A program made the translations under genes and the position numbers. A DNA stretch of 64,000 bases from the NCBI GenBank assembly GCA_030704615.1, contig CM060732.1, positions 46,173,053-46,237,052 of the forward strand, given 5' to 3'. Of this stretch, positions 45,559 through 60,324 are shown piece after piece. Source of the stretch: Takakia lepidozioides (Eukaryota > Streptophyta > Takakiopsida > Takakiales > Takakiaceae). The stretch's first letter is position 1. Each line of letters starts with the position of its first letter. Under the pieces are notes generated by a model. It ran no database searches. It saw only the letters and a list, made by a program, of their open reading frames with translations, and was not told the DNA's origin.

Positions 45559-48500
45559 TTAACTTTTTGACCGGAAGAGCTCCAGGTTGAGGTCAGGCCG
45601 GGCAAATTGACGATTGTCCATGACTGCATCTCCTGCCAGGGAAGTAAGAAAGAGATTTATGACACTGCAGGAGGTCCAAAGGACCCGAGAGGCACAGAAT
45701 AGAACAGAATAGAACCATACAACTAGAACCAAAGAACTACTCAACTGTGGTATGAAGGTGGAATGCATTGTGCAGGTAGGGGCAAGATCTTTGGATTTTC
45801 ATAGCTTAAGTGTCAGCCGGCGTGGGAGAATCTCTATAGGGTACCGATAACTGCCCTGGACCACAGGGGAAGGCATCAGGAGTCGATCACAAGCTGAAAT
45901 ATGCAGATACTGCATGATTCGCACGGATCTTGGTGGAATATTAGGATAATATTCTAGCTGCAATGGATATTGTATACCAGATTATCAACAACCAATCATT
46001 GGATGTCTGGGACCTCGTCTTCAACCCCCATTTATCTTTCATGAATAACCAACCCCAGCCCCCTCTCTCTTACCCAAATGTTCAACTGAATATTAACAAT
46101 GGATGGGAGGGCAATCGACTTACTTGATGGCATGCCTAGTTGTTGGTCCCATTCCTCAAGAGTCTGCAAATCGCACACCGGACAAAAGAAAGTTGATTTG
46201 ATGTACTTGAACAACCCTTCAGGTTGATTTGAACCCAAATTGCAACTGCTACTATTTGCAAGAATAAGACCTATATTTTGCAGTCAATAATTACTGAGGT
46301 CAATGAAAGTAAGCATCCAATGCACCTTCAAGAGGAACACTCACATACCCGTTTCGCATATGATGTGCAAGGCAGCGTCTTGAAGTAAGATACAGGCCAC
46401 ATACCTTCACAAAAGAGGCGTAGACAGAGTCATCAGCATCGCTGACCAAAGGTAAGCCCGCCCGGGCTTGCAAGCGTTGTAACAAGACCCGATTTCTTAC
46501 TAGATTATTTCTTGCTTTGTCAATCAGATCCTGCACCCTTCACACAGTGTAAATGCCATCACTACACTGTGTAAGAACATTGAAACTAATGCACCACACC
46601 CCCGGACCTGCGTTAGTGCTGGACATCCTTCAACTCTCTCACAATTTCTGTTCGTGAGAGGTCCTTGGGCACAAGGCTACAACAAGAACAGCCTAATACA
46701 AACAATGTCTCTTCCTAGTATCATACTCGCCCTCTCCACAAAGCTTAGATTGAGGCCAAATCGACCAGGTTTTGGGATCTGCCCCAGAGATGGTGATGGG
46801 GCATACTCATTGGAAACTTTGAGACACAGAAAAGCTGACAGCTGAAAGGCTGAAATATGTAGCCCTATCTTCACTACAGTATAAGTCTTGGCCTGTCTGG
46901 AAGAGGAAGAAGGGTCTTTGCAATAGTGAAAACGAAGTTTTATAGTTAAGTAATCTAATTAATTCAAGGAATCTTCAAAATCCCTAATGCACCTTACATG
47001 GATGTTAGCTCCACTTTAGTACAAATCTAATTGTGTCACCATGCCATAGAAAAAACTTCCCAGCATAATATGTGGCTACCTGCTTTGCAGCCAAAAGCTT
47101 GTCACACTCCTCCTTCAAAAGGGGAAGGTCTTCATGTATCTTTTTGATGCGGGCGACCAGCTTCAGTGGATTCACCTGCATTCAAGGTAACTTGATGCAA
47201 GTCAATTTCCCATCAACACTAACAAAGCAATGACAGGAGGAAGAAAAGCAAAGGAGAAGTGCCGCTAGACAAGAGCTCCTTCATACATAAAGCTACTGCC
47301 TCTTAGCAAGAGGTGTATATAGAACAGCTGGTGCAAGTGCAGCACACTCCAAAATTTCCTGAGAGGCTGGGAAGTCGCCAGCTACCATTTGGTAAAGGCA
47401 ATACCTCTCCTCATGCTCAGACATAGCCACTGTGCATTTGCCCCAGGACCACCCAACAATTGACTCACAGCTGGGCCACTTCCAAGTTTGATTTGTGGAG
47501 ATTGAGGGTTTCTTACATGGTTGGCATATGTCTCATCAAACTCTATCTCCAATTTCTTTTGCACAAACTGTGGACAAGCACAACATAAAACGTAGTTCAA
47601 ACTTCTGCATCACTGTGTCCATCTGTCCTGGTGTATCAAAGTCTTCACGTGAGTTCCATTTTGGCCAAACCCTACTGAGGAGGTACTCGTGAGACCATGA
47701 CTCCTGCAGATTGCCATCCACCAACTTTTCTTTTATCTCCACTCCATGAGTCTATGTAAGCCGTAACTCAGCATGTTGGACTATTTCTCCATCTCAATCT
47801 GCCTCTGAGGGTAATTTTGGTCAAAGAGAAAATAAAGAAGAAACGAAAACTTTACAGCTTCCTCAGGACCAGAGGGGCTAAGTATACCCAGAAGAATCCA
47901 TACTCACGAAATCCCATCGGCAAAAATTAAGAAAGAACCCAAAAAGTAACTCTAGGATGTCCACGAACAACCCAAGAGGTTATGGGACAAGAGCCCCATA
48001 ACAATCAAAGAAATACCTAGAAACTAGGTCGAATCCCTGCACGAAGACTGACAATCTCGCGGAGTAAAGCTGGCAAAATCCTCTATCCACACCTGACTGT
48101 ATAGTCCCCGCGGTGCCTGTGGGTTTAGCCCGCCGGCGTATATATTCCAGCCCGAGTATGCAACTCCAGCACAATCCAGTGGAGAATTGAATGGAAGTAT
48201 GGGCTGGAGTTGACATAGCATGTCCAGCACTGCTTTCTAGCTTGATAAAGATGTGATTCATGCGGCTAAAGTTTTCTGCGTGTGTGTATGTGAGAGAGGG
48301 AGATCCACAATTATGGAACTTCCTCGTGAACTGAAGGTCTGATATATCCTAATGGGCGCTAACAATAAGATTCCAACACATACAAGAAATCAAACACAGG
48401 AGCGCCCTTACATATTAGTCAGTTGCGGGTGAGCAAAATGACGATTTCCTCACAGACTGCAAAGCAAACACAGGGCAGCGGAAGAACAACCTTAAGAGTA

Positions 48501-48574
48501 GCATCGGCATTCTCAAACTGAGCCTCCAGGGTCTTCACAGCACTTTCCGTGGCACCGCTGAACCCTACCTCCAT
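45559..48574 (-). CDS. SKA2: SKA2-like spindle and kinetochore-associated protein, 6 exons
   Basis: Minus-strand coding exons are 48574-48491, 47567-47517, 47175-47080, 46530-46405, 46163-46124 and 45632-45559. All have GT-AG borders and matching phases, giving 156 residues. The start is the first ATG in frame (MEVGFSGATESAVK). The helical order matches SKA2: LEAQFENADATLK, FVQKKLEIEFDE, VNPLKLVARIKKIHEDLPLL, EECDKLLAAKQ, DLIDKARNNLVRNRVLLQRL, then AGLPLVSDADDSVYASF and LEEWDQQL. SKA2 pairs with SKA1 and SKA3 in a coiled-coil dimer that couples kinetochores to microtubules. The last exon (RDAVMDNRQFARPDLNLELF to the end) is the least certain because that tail is not conserved. It is divergent from alpha-tubulin across a repeat-rich spacer. 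Confidence 0.8.
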
Positions 48575-51521
<2,947 letters not shown>

Positions 51522-51529
51522 CTGTAGCA

Positions 51530-52480
51530 TCCAGAAATGTAAGACGTTAATCTACATTCGTGTACAACATTAACTACGTGATTTTTTGTCTCTAAAACAA
51601 TGACAGTCAGTATTTATCTGAACTCTTGTGCCTAGCCTTAAATTTTTGAAAATTTGCTTCCAGCTTCGGCGATGTAATTTGGAAGGTTTAACTCTTAACG
51701 GTTGTGTTCTCGAAGCACTGCATTCAGTGACTCTTGTGAAGTGGAAGGGAAATCTAGATTGGCTTCAAATGACGCGCCCTGATTCCCATAATTCAATCTT
51801 ATAGGAGACGGGGACCGTGATGGACCGGGGAATCTGGATGCCTTGAGTTAACAATCTCTATGTTGCTTTTAATTTGAAGGTCTGATGTAACAGGGAAGGT
51901 CAGTTAATAGATTCGAGCAGCTGCGTAAGATATACACCTACAGGCTGCAACTGTACTGGTACGTGCTAACCTTCAGTTCATTCAATTCTTCCAATACGAA
52001 TCCAATATGCCTCTCAACGTAGACAAGCGCAGGGAAGTTGCGGAGGCTCGACAAACAACAAATCCTCCGTGCGCAGAATACCAAGGTAACTTGGTGGGAA
52101 CCTCAAATAAGAGGGAAATAGTCCCGTTTCCATAATTTTGATTTCGTGACTTTTGGACTTTCCCACAACATCTATATCTTTATGAGGAAAACGTGAGGAT
52201 GCAATGGGCTCTTCCATCGGACGATCTACAAGTGTCTTTGGTCTCTTATTGGGGAAAGAAGACTTCGTTTGAGTGCTTTTGTGGGTGACCCTTTGCTTTT
52301 GATCCCTGTTTTAATCCTCGCAACCAGCGTGCTTCGGCAGGGCAGGGATCGGGAGTCTGAGAGCAAGGGAGGATCGATTTTGATTGCAAGATTTAGTCCT
52401 CTAGTTGTCCACAGCTTATGCAATTCATTCTAACTTCCTGACTCGCGCAAACCTTGAATCGCTCTGTCTGATTTGAGCCG
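51530..52480. other. 3' flank of alpha-tubulin, no gene recognised
   Basis: AT-rich 3' UTR-like sequence to about 51700, then unassigned DNA with short minus-strand frames. Confidence 0.45.
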
Positions 52481-52487
52481 GCCTGAC

Positions 52488-52570
52488 AATAGCCCAGTGG
52501 TAATGGGCACATACCACCTCCAAAGTGGTTGTGGGGTCAATCCACCTATTTGTGTCACAAAGGTTCCTTA
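52488..52570 (+). repeat. tRNA-derived SINE head
   Basis: CAATAGCCCAGTGGTAATGG (A box) and TGTGGGGTCAATCCACC (B box) are 30 bp apart. The SINE ends directly against the hAT-type terminus at 52571. Confidence 0.55.
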
Positions 52571-52900
52571 CAGTGTTGTGCGGGTCCTGCCTTTTTAAGG
52601 AACCCACCGGGTCCGGTTCGGGGTTTCTTTTGGAGCCTAGGGGGGTTTGGATCCGGGTTTTCGAAATTTGGAAAATCCTAATCTGGGTTTGGGTCCAGGG
52701 TAGTTGCTGGAAAATAGTAACGGTTCCGGGTTCGGATCCGGGTCCTAATTAATTCATTAAATAAATTAAAAATTTAGATTAATTAGAAATAAATGTTTTT
52801 GGCTAGAAAAAAGAACTAAATCCTAATGGCGAATTTTGTTTTAAAGCATTTTCCTTCAAGATGTACCATGCGAACATATATGGCTCCTCCATATACTATC
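52571..52900 (+). repeat. hAT-type element end, copy 2
   Basis: It starts CAGTGTTGTGCGGGTCC and matches 3776-4095. It lies beyond the C-terminal end of the minus-strand hAT transposase relic, as expected for the 3' end of that element. I could not find the opposite terminus. Confidence 0.7.
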
Positions 52901-53159
52901 CACATGATGATACTAACATTGAATTTCAGTTGATCCATCATTTTTTTTTCATTCAATTTCAATTCTTAGAGAAATGCAATATGCCTCAAGGTTCACAGAC
53001 TACTATAGGAAGGATAGCAAAATTCTGTCTTGCTCAAAAGTTCACCTTCTACAATCAAATCCTCGTTCGCAGTTATAAGGATCTCTTCAGTATCCAAAAA
53101 GAAATACTGAAGCAACCATGTCAACGATCATCTTGCCAATTCTTATAGATGCTTACAAG

Positions 53160-54676
53160 CATGTCCAAAAGTCTCAATGCCCAATTTGCATCTCCTCATA
53201 AATTCGTGATGATCCATGCCATGCTAAAGATTCTCTCTACCTCAATTTGTGAGCTAACGATCCTAAACATTATTTGTGTCAATATCCCACATATGGAAAT
53301 TTGGCTTCATGCTCCTTCCACCATGTCAAAGCAGCTACAGAATCTGCTTCACTCACACCTCTCATTCTGAAATGCATCATCTTTACCACCGAAAGTGCTA
53401 CCTCGGAATTGGGTCTTTGTATTGCAAACAAAGACATGTCTTCCACCACAGATGAACAGTCTTCATCATCCACGGTTTGAGGGTTCAGGATGTTTAAGCA
53501 TTTCACAAGAAAAGGAAACAACATCTTGGTATCATACTCATAGTGCATCCGCATCTCGTGGTCTTTTCCAACATACTGAGCCAATAATGACAAATTTTTG
53601 AACCGAAGATCAAGCATGAGGTAAAGCGAGCTCTACGTGCGTGGTAGGTTTCCATAAAAGACAAAAATGGCTCCAATACTGCCACCACCTCTTTCTTCAT
53701 CCGCCATTCCAACAATGCTAGTTCTATCTCAATTTCACCCATGCACTCACTAGCATTGCCTCCTCTAGGATGAATGCTACCTCGGAATCGTGTTGCCAGT
53801 AATTGTTGTCGCAAGAGCATCAGATAATAACCAATACCCACGTGATTGGTTCAACACACACTCATGAAGCACCGGCCCAAGCGTTGAAGAGAGACGTTGT
53901 GCTATTGCCCAAACTTGTGGCATTGGCACACGAGACTGAAGTGCCATAGAACTTTAACGTGAATAATATGTTATGATTGCTTGTTTGAATTCCAAAGTTT
54001 CTTGGAAGAATAGTACCTTTGAACCAAACTGTGTCTTCACTGGTGTCTTGAGTTTGCAAGACTGCATCCCTCTATCAAGGCAAGCCCTTGTCCATTCTTG
54101 TCTCTCTTTGCCATTTTTTTTTTGTCCATGTGATAGTCTTTTGCAAGTCAGACTAGGCATCCTTGATAGAGACTGTTGTCATGTCGTTATACACCTTGGC
54201 GTCATTTGTTGCATATTGACAACATTTAGACATTGCATGTCCAAAGCACGCACCTATGAATGGCCCTGGATTTTGGTTCAGGACCATCCTTCTCAACCAT
54301 GGTAATTCCACAAAAGACAAAGGCACAGACTCATTTGAAATGAACATAATCAAATCTTCCACAAACTGCTTTTGCTTCTCATCATGGAGTGCATACGGAA
54401 CTTCGCTCCCAAAGTATTTTGCTATGGTCTCTGGAGTAGGGCCAGACCTCTTTTTGGCTGGATTGCGAGTTACAGATCTTCTCTCTCCTTGTCCAACCAC
54501 TTAGCATATAGCCTCTTGTGTTTTGTATCCACATGCTTGAGAAGCATAGACGTACATTGTTTTCTCTTGTAAACGATGTAGCCAGCTTTCTTTCCATTGT
54601 TGCAACCATCCAGGTGACAAATGACACACCTTAGTGTTTGTGCATTGACCGTTTGAATAGGTTCATCATCTGCCAC
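53160..54676 (-). pseudogene. hAT-superfamily transposase relic with BED zinc finger
   Basis: Reading the minus strand from 54676: a BED-type finger (CVICHLDGC, then HVDTKHKRLYAKW) and a linker with TPETIAKYFG and FVEDLIMFISNE. A core block follows (MLDLRFKNLSLLAQYVGKDH) with a DDEDCSS region. The C-terminal hATC dimerisation motif ends the relic (ALTWWKEHEAKFPYVGY, stop, then SQIEVERIFSMAW and ITNL). Frameshifts at about 54150, 53850 and 53500 and stops at 53279 and below show decay. The central catalytic part is largely missing. hAT enzymes move DNA by cut-and-paste and leave 8-bp duplications, which I could not identify. Confidence 0.82.
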
Positions 54677-54679
54677 TAC

Positions 54680-56040
54680 AAAGAACGTCTATGTTGTCAA
54701 AGCCATGTTGTGTGGATGCCAAAATTCTCGCTGCTTCTCTAGGATCTCCAAATTTACATCTGCATTCACATCTTGTTCTCCTATAGATATTGTGAAAAAA
54801 GACATCCCAATTGCAGATGTAGCTGGAATTTTCAAAGATGATAATGTCAATTGAGCTTCAGAGTCATGATTGTGTGCACTTGTCGAGACATTATTAGGAA
54901 TTCGAACAACCGTTACATCCATTTCCAATTCATCAAAGAAATTTGGTTCTATGTAAACAACGAAATGTATTTAATCCTACAAAATGGACATGCCAACAAC
55001 ATAAACACATTTGACATGAACTCAATCTTCCCAACTATTGACCAATTTGGCATCTTCTCCTTATTCTAGTTCACGCACCACAAACACAATCCTTCCTGCA
55101 TTCATGAAATATAATGTATGTGTAACAATGATTAATGTATATTAGTATTTGAATATAAACCATGGTCTATTTGCAGTGGGTTCAAACCAGTACATGAACT
55201 TGGCAGAATTATCAAGAGTTTACCATAACACACATAATTATCTAGTCTCTACTCTCTGGTGATCTTTGTACTATATTAAACATATGCATGCTTAAAACCA
55301 TTGATCATTGCATCAGTACATCATAAGACCATTTGGTTTATTGTTCAACTATCTAACACTGACTTGGGCTGTTTGTGCAAGCTGGTTGTTCTCTATGGCA
55401 GATTGTTGGCTAGCTGATCAGTGACAGACCTGCAGCAAACATAGCACAGAAAGGTTCATCAAGCATATTCAGGATGACGCCAAATTTGTGAATAGTAGCT
55501 TAGGAAGTTTTGGAACGTCACGCTTCTCTCTCAGCTCAGCCATTGAGGGTGATGGGATATGAACATAGTCAGCTAGTTTTGGAGTAGGGGATGTTGGGGT
55601 ACTATATTTGGTGCGCCACTTAGTGGCGCTCGTGTGCATCATCACATAGCTTTGGGTCAGGGAGTGCCTGGGCAGGACAGAGTTTTATGTCAGGAAGTGT
55701 CCGAGTAGTGCAACAGTGATCAGTGCGTTTATAGCGCAGTTTTGATACCATGGTTGTTTGGCAATTTTCATAGTTGCGCATCCTTGGAGCAGAACAGCAG
55801 CCATGTATGTTTTGCATATAGAGGGTAGCACGGGGCATGCCATAGCGGGGGGGCATCCAGCTTCTATTGCTCAAAGGCCCATGTCTTTTAGCTATCTGCA
55901 TGTACATATGCTTGGATCCCTTTAACCACTTATGACTACATGTTTTAAGGGCATGTTGTGCTCGTTTCGTGTTGAGGCATACCAGCTAGTGCATATCTTT
56001 GGGACAAAGATGTTTCTGGCATAATGATAAACCCATAACC
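54680..56040. other. No gene recognised
   Basis: AT-rich intergenic DNA, probably including the 5' end of the hAT element. A frame at 55620-55907 (-) has no recognised domain. Confidence 0.4.
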
Positions 56041-56042
56041 GT

Positions 56043-56290
56043 TCACTGACAGGCATTCACTTTTTTGCCTCGGTTGTCCCACCAGTTACTGGGGTCAGAA
56101 AAGTATTCATCCCACAGCTTCTTCTCATATCTGTTACCTGTTTTTGGATACTTAGGGACAACTCTGATAGCAGGGGAATTCAGGGTGAAATATGTTGAAG
56201 AAGGTACCTTCATTAGCAGTGGGCCTTGTTCTATCAATTGCGCTGCTGCCATTGCTGTTTCCAGTTGACCATCTACCCACTCGTAGCCAT
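56043..56290 (-). pseudogene. OSB-like (organellar single-strand DNA-binding) fragment
   Basis: The minus-strand frame reads YEWVDGQLETAMAAAQLIEQ, then VPKYPKTGNRYEKKLWDEYF and SDPSNWWDNRGKKVN. The last part matches the start of the plant-specific PDF motif of OSB proteins (W..FF..P..WWDNR..K.NP). The NPxxPDFKHK end of the motif is lost at a stop. It lies directly downstream, on the same strand, of the PPR array at 56290-57660. Part of it recurs at 32410-32520. The assignment rests on one motif. Confidence 0.5.
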
Positions 56291-57660
56291 TGTGCTATTG
56301 AAGAAGGTGCCCCCCCTTCCCCCATCATTTGCTCATAGCTCTCCAAAGCCTCCATCCCACGTCCCTGCCGCGCATACCATGCAAGCATCGCACTCCACGA
56401 CACCACATCTCGTTCAGCCATAGTGTCGAACACTCCCTTTGCATCCTAGATGCACCCACATTTTACAAACATGTTCACCAGGGTTTTGTTCAGGATGACA
56501 TCTGGTTCAATTCCAACTCTGAAGATGTCGCCATGGACCTCTTTCCCCTAAGCTGCCAGGGCAGTGTTCAGATTGACATTTGGCACAATTCCAGCTTTGA
56601 TGATATCCCCATGCACCTCTTGCCCTTCATTTTGCATACATGTCCACCAGGGTATCTCTGAAGATGTCACCATGGACCTCTTTCCCCTTTTCCAGAGCTG
56701 CCAGGGTAGTGTTCAGATTCACATTTGGTACAATTCCAGATTTGATGATATCCCCATGCACCTCTTTGCCCTTCTCCAGGCCGGCTACCAGGCTTGCACA
56801 AGCATTGCAAATGCACACAAACATGATGTGCTTCCCCCATCATTTGCTCATAGCTCTCCAAAGCCTCCATTCCACATCCTTGTTGTGCATACCCTGCAAG
56901 CACATCATATCGCACTCCACGACACCACATGTCGTTCAGCCATAGTGTCGAACACTCCCTTTGCATCCTAGATGCACCCACATTTTGCAAACATGTCCAC
57001 CAGGGTATTGTTCAGATTGTCATCTGGTACAATTCCAGCTCTGAAGATGTCGCCATGCACCTCTTTCCCCATTTCCAAAGCTGCCAGGGCAGTGTTCGAT
57101 TGACATTTGGCACAATTCCAGCTTTGATGATATCCCTATGCACCTCTTGCCCTTCTCCAGGGCTGCCAGGCTTGCACGCACATTGCAAATGCACACAAAC
57201 ATGATGTGCTTCCCCCATCATCTGCTCATAGCTCTCCAAAGCCTCCATCCCACATCCCTGCCGTGCATACCCTGCAAGCATTGCACTCCACGACACCACA
57301 TCTCGTTCAGCCATAGTGTCAAACACTCCCTTTGCATCCTAGATGCACCCACATTTTGCAAACATGTTCACCAGGGTATTGTTCATAATGACATCTGATA
57401 CATTCCAGCTCTGAAGATGACGCCATGGACCTCTTTCCCCTTTTCCAAAGCTGCTAGGGTAGTGTTCAGATTGACGCTTGGCACAATTCCAGCTTTGATG
57501 ATATCCCAATGCACCTATTGCCCTTCTCCAGGGCTACCAAGCTTGCACAAACATTACAAATGCACACAAACACGATGTGCTTCCCCCATCATTTGCTCAT
57601 AGGTCTCCAAAGCCTCCATCCCACGTCCCTGTCGTGCATACCCTGGACCAAGCTGACTCT
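56290..57660 (-). pseudogene. PPR (PLS) tandem array fragment
   Basis: Minus-strand units of the same family as the 16-21 kb arrays begin at about 57620, 57250, 56870 and 56360: MFDTMAERDVVSWSAMLAGY, QGCGMEALESYEQMMGE, then [18 protein letters not shown]. Short segments such as HGDIIKSGIVPNVN are themselves duplicated within units. There are no E or DYW domains and many frame breaks. Confidence 0.85.
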
Positions 57661-58300
57661 CCCAAGAACCTTGTAAACATCAGCGAGGACTTAAGTGCGC
57701 AGCAATGATAGGGCTTAGTGGGGCTTAGTGCTTGAGGGAAAGAAAAAACATCGCATTGGTCCATGAGAACCACCATGGTGCAGCTAAGCGAACAGAGATT
57801 GAAACACGACCTACTAAGACCAAGCTGACTCTTCCAAGAACCTTGTAAACATCAGGAAGAATACCAAATCATCGTACGAACAGGAGCCAAAAGCCCACAT
57901 TTGCAGGATGGACAAACTTCTTCACATCCTACATTAAGAAAAAGCCACACCTTGCGATTGCGATTGTCCCACCATCATGAAGGATCGTAAAAAACTCATG
58001 CGAGCTGCAAATTCAGGGCCGAGTCTGATGAGAGGGCAAAACAGGCTGAAATAGGTCGAAGAAGAAGGTGCCCTAACCACATTGTCGTCGACCTTGTGTC
58101 ATGACCCATGGAGGATTTGACAGACCATGAACCCAAACGGACCTCTTGTGTGTACTACTTGTGTCTGTAGTCAGGTAATGTCGGATTGTCCAAGAGAACC
58201 ACCACGGTGCAGCTGAGCGAGCAGAGATTGAAACTCGACCTGCTAAGACCAACCTGCACGAGGACTTAGTGTGCACAACAACGATCGGGCTTTAGTGGGG
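57640..58300. repeat. Imperfect direct repeats around 57640, 57820 and 58190
   Basis: ACCAAGCTGACTCT..CCAAGAACCTTGTAAA occurs at about 57644 and 57822. AGAACCACCATGGTGCAGCT occurs near 57766 and, with two changes, near 58195. GGGGCTTAGTGC..GAGGG occurs near 57718 and 58296. These look like rearranged copies of one element. Confidence 0.65.
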
Positions 58301-58317
58301 CTTAGTGCATGAGGGGA

Positions 58318-58400
58318 AAAAAAACAACGCGAGGAGTTTGAACCCGCGACCCCGCGACATGCAGGAAGAGCCCTTACCAGTACGCTACATGCACACGTTT
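58318..58400 (-). repeat. tRNA-derived SINE head
   Basis: On the minus strand, TGTAGCGTACTGGTAAGGG (A box) and GCGGGTTCAAACTCC (B box) lie 30 bp apart. The spacing is as in a tRNA, but no acceptor stem is apparent. Confidence 0.55.
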
Positions 58401-58417
58401 GAAATTTTCCCCCAAAA

Positions 58418-58438
58418 GTATGTATATATTATACATAC
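58418..58438. repeat. Perfect palindrome, 9-bp arms
   Basis: GTATGTATA, TAT, TATACATAC. It lies between two SINEs. Function unknown. Confidence 0.9.
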
Positions 58439-58487
58439 GTGATGGGCAACTTTTTAAGTTTTTTAACCTTTTCACAAACCCTATAAG

Positions 58488-58715
58488 CAATTTTTTTTTT
58501 AATAATAAAATTTAAAAGAAACCTCAGGCCCTTGAGGAGGGGGAAAAATTAACCCCCTTTCATTTATGGGCCATGAGACCTATAGGAGGATCAACGCCCA
58601 GACATACCGTCGTCACAAACAATCCCACACATGGAGTAATGCAGCGGGTTTGAACCCTGAATCACCAGGGCGACACACTTTGCACTTACTAGCCGATGTG
58701 TTTTTTTTAAATCTT
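58488..58715 (-). repeat. tRNA-derived SINE with A-rich tail
   Basis: On the minus strand: CGGCTAGTAAGTGCAAAG (A box) and CAGGGTTCAAACCCGC (B box). The body holds GGCCCATAAATGAAAGGGGG and TTTTTCCCCCTCCTCAAGGG, and the element ends in an A-rich tail (about 58490-58520). The body matches the plus-strand SINE at 63485-63660. Confidence 0.8.
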
Positions 58716-58765
58716 TTGCACTTTGATTTTAAAAAAATCATTTTAGTGGTTACAAGTGAGCACAT

Positions 58766-59689
58766 AGATGTATTCCATCGAGATAAACAAAACTGTTCAT
58801 CCGGTGTCTTCACGGTGGATGTATCCCATGGAGTGTTACATGAAAGATCTTAAGGGATACGTTAGGAATTACGCAAAGCCAGAAGAGAATACGGCTGCAG
58901 GGTATGTTCTGGATGAGGCCATGGGGTTCATGACTGAGTATATGCAATCATTTGATGCAACTCAACAACGGACTTGGGATGCAAATGCGGAGGAAGGGGT
59001 TGAGGACGAGGTCTTTGAAGGTGTCGGCAAAAAGCGGGACATGACTGGAGCTGGGAGAGATGCAGCACAAATTTTGTATCTGCTGAACAATACCAATGTC
59101 ATGGCTCTTTGGGCGCAGTGAGTACTTCTTTTCATTGCACCTTATTAATCACCCAAAAAGTGGTACCAATCACTGTTGTGTAGGCAACCACTAGCATAGT
59201 GGTTCCAATTACTGCAGTATCTTTCACCACCCACTCTCTACCACTGTCAAAGTGGTACAAATCAATGAGGTGTCTTTAACCACTCAAGATCAACGTGCAC
59301 TGTCCCAGTCCACGTGGAATATTATATTTATGAACTAAAATATATTTCCAAATAATAAATCACAAATAAAATTTGAATTATTACACGTGGAGTAGAAAGT
59401 GGTTTCAACCACTTCCCATCAGTGAGGTGTCTATAACCACTGCACTCGTCCACATGGAATATTATATTTATTAATTAAAATATATTAGCAAATAAATATA
59501 AATAAATATAAATAAATTATTACACGTGGACTACTGAGTGGTTGAAACCACTTCCAACCACTGTCTGTGATGCCACTATGGCATTTCATTGGGATTAACC
59601 ACTGACAAGTGGTTACTAGTGGTTTATAGAGTGGAAAAAGACAGTAGTGATTAAAGGGCCAGTGGTTATTCCACGTTTTTCTTCTAGTG
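58766..59689 (+). mobile_element. CACTA (En/Spm) transposon 3' part with DUF4218 remnant
   Basis: The frame to 59121 encodes VSSRWMYPMECYMKDLKGYV, then RNYAKPEENTAAGYVLDEAM, the diagnostic RWMYPFERYL..LKxYVRNxxxPEG core of DUF4218 in plant CACTA transposases. Downstream is non-coding DNA full of AGTGGTT/AACCACT motifs in both orientations, typical of CACTA subterminal regions. It includes two copies of a 120-bp segment containing TTATTACACGTGGA. The element ends at 59689 with the reverse complement of CACTAGAAGAAAAACGTGG. The 5' end is missing, replaced by the SINE at 58488-58715. Confidence 0.82.
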
Positions 59690-59859
59690 AAAACATTCAT
59701 TTGCACAGTCATTTTTTGTCTATTTGTTCTTCCCTTTGTTATTCTCTTTGTTCAATATTTGAATAATACTAACCCTAATCTCTACTAACCCTAACGAGAT
59801 AAGCATAGTCGTGGTTTTGATTGTTTAAAAGTTCCAAACAACCCCTCATATGATGCCGC

Positions 59860-60065
59860 GTGTCCACATATCATCATGTCATAGTCAGGATTATGACTGC
59901 AACACCTCCTCAATACATGCCACGTGTCTACATATCAGCATGTTGTAGTCAGGATCATGACTACAAGACCTCCTCAATATATGCCACGTGTCCAGATATT
60001 AGCATGGTTGTAGTCAGGATGATGACTACATGACCACCTCATGGATATACCACGTGGCAGATTCT
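59860..60065 (+). repeat. Dyad-containing minisatellite, three 65-bp units
   Basis: Each unit has GCCACGTGTC (a CACGTG E-box/G-box, GCGTG in the first), an ATATCAGCATG-type block, the inverted pair TGTAGTCA...TGACTACA, and ACCTCCTCAATA. A further CACGTG closes the array near 60051. It lies between the CACTA 3' end and the MULE relic. Confidence 0.85.
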
Positions 60066-60324
60066 GGAGATGCCATATGGCGCACATCCACAAAACCTCC
60101 TGGACTTATTAAAGACACATGTACAGCTGCAGCAGCACACTAAGTCATGTATGATAGAAGTACGTATGACTGCCACATGACAGTGAGATGTATCACTTGG
60201 TTCATCTGACTGCAGTCATCCATGACCGACCATACTGTACTTATTGTATTCACTTGGTTTGCACGACTTAAAGTCATTGCAGTCATATATACCATTTAAG
60301 ACTACGGGATAGTCATATATACAG

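Noticed and set aside
59770-59800. CTAACCCTAA motifs as interstitial telomere repeats
   Set aside because: Only two separated copies, too few for a telomeric tract.
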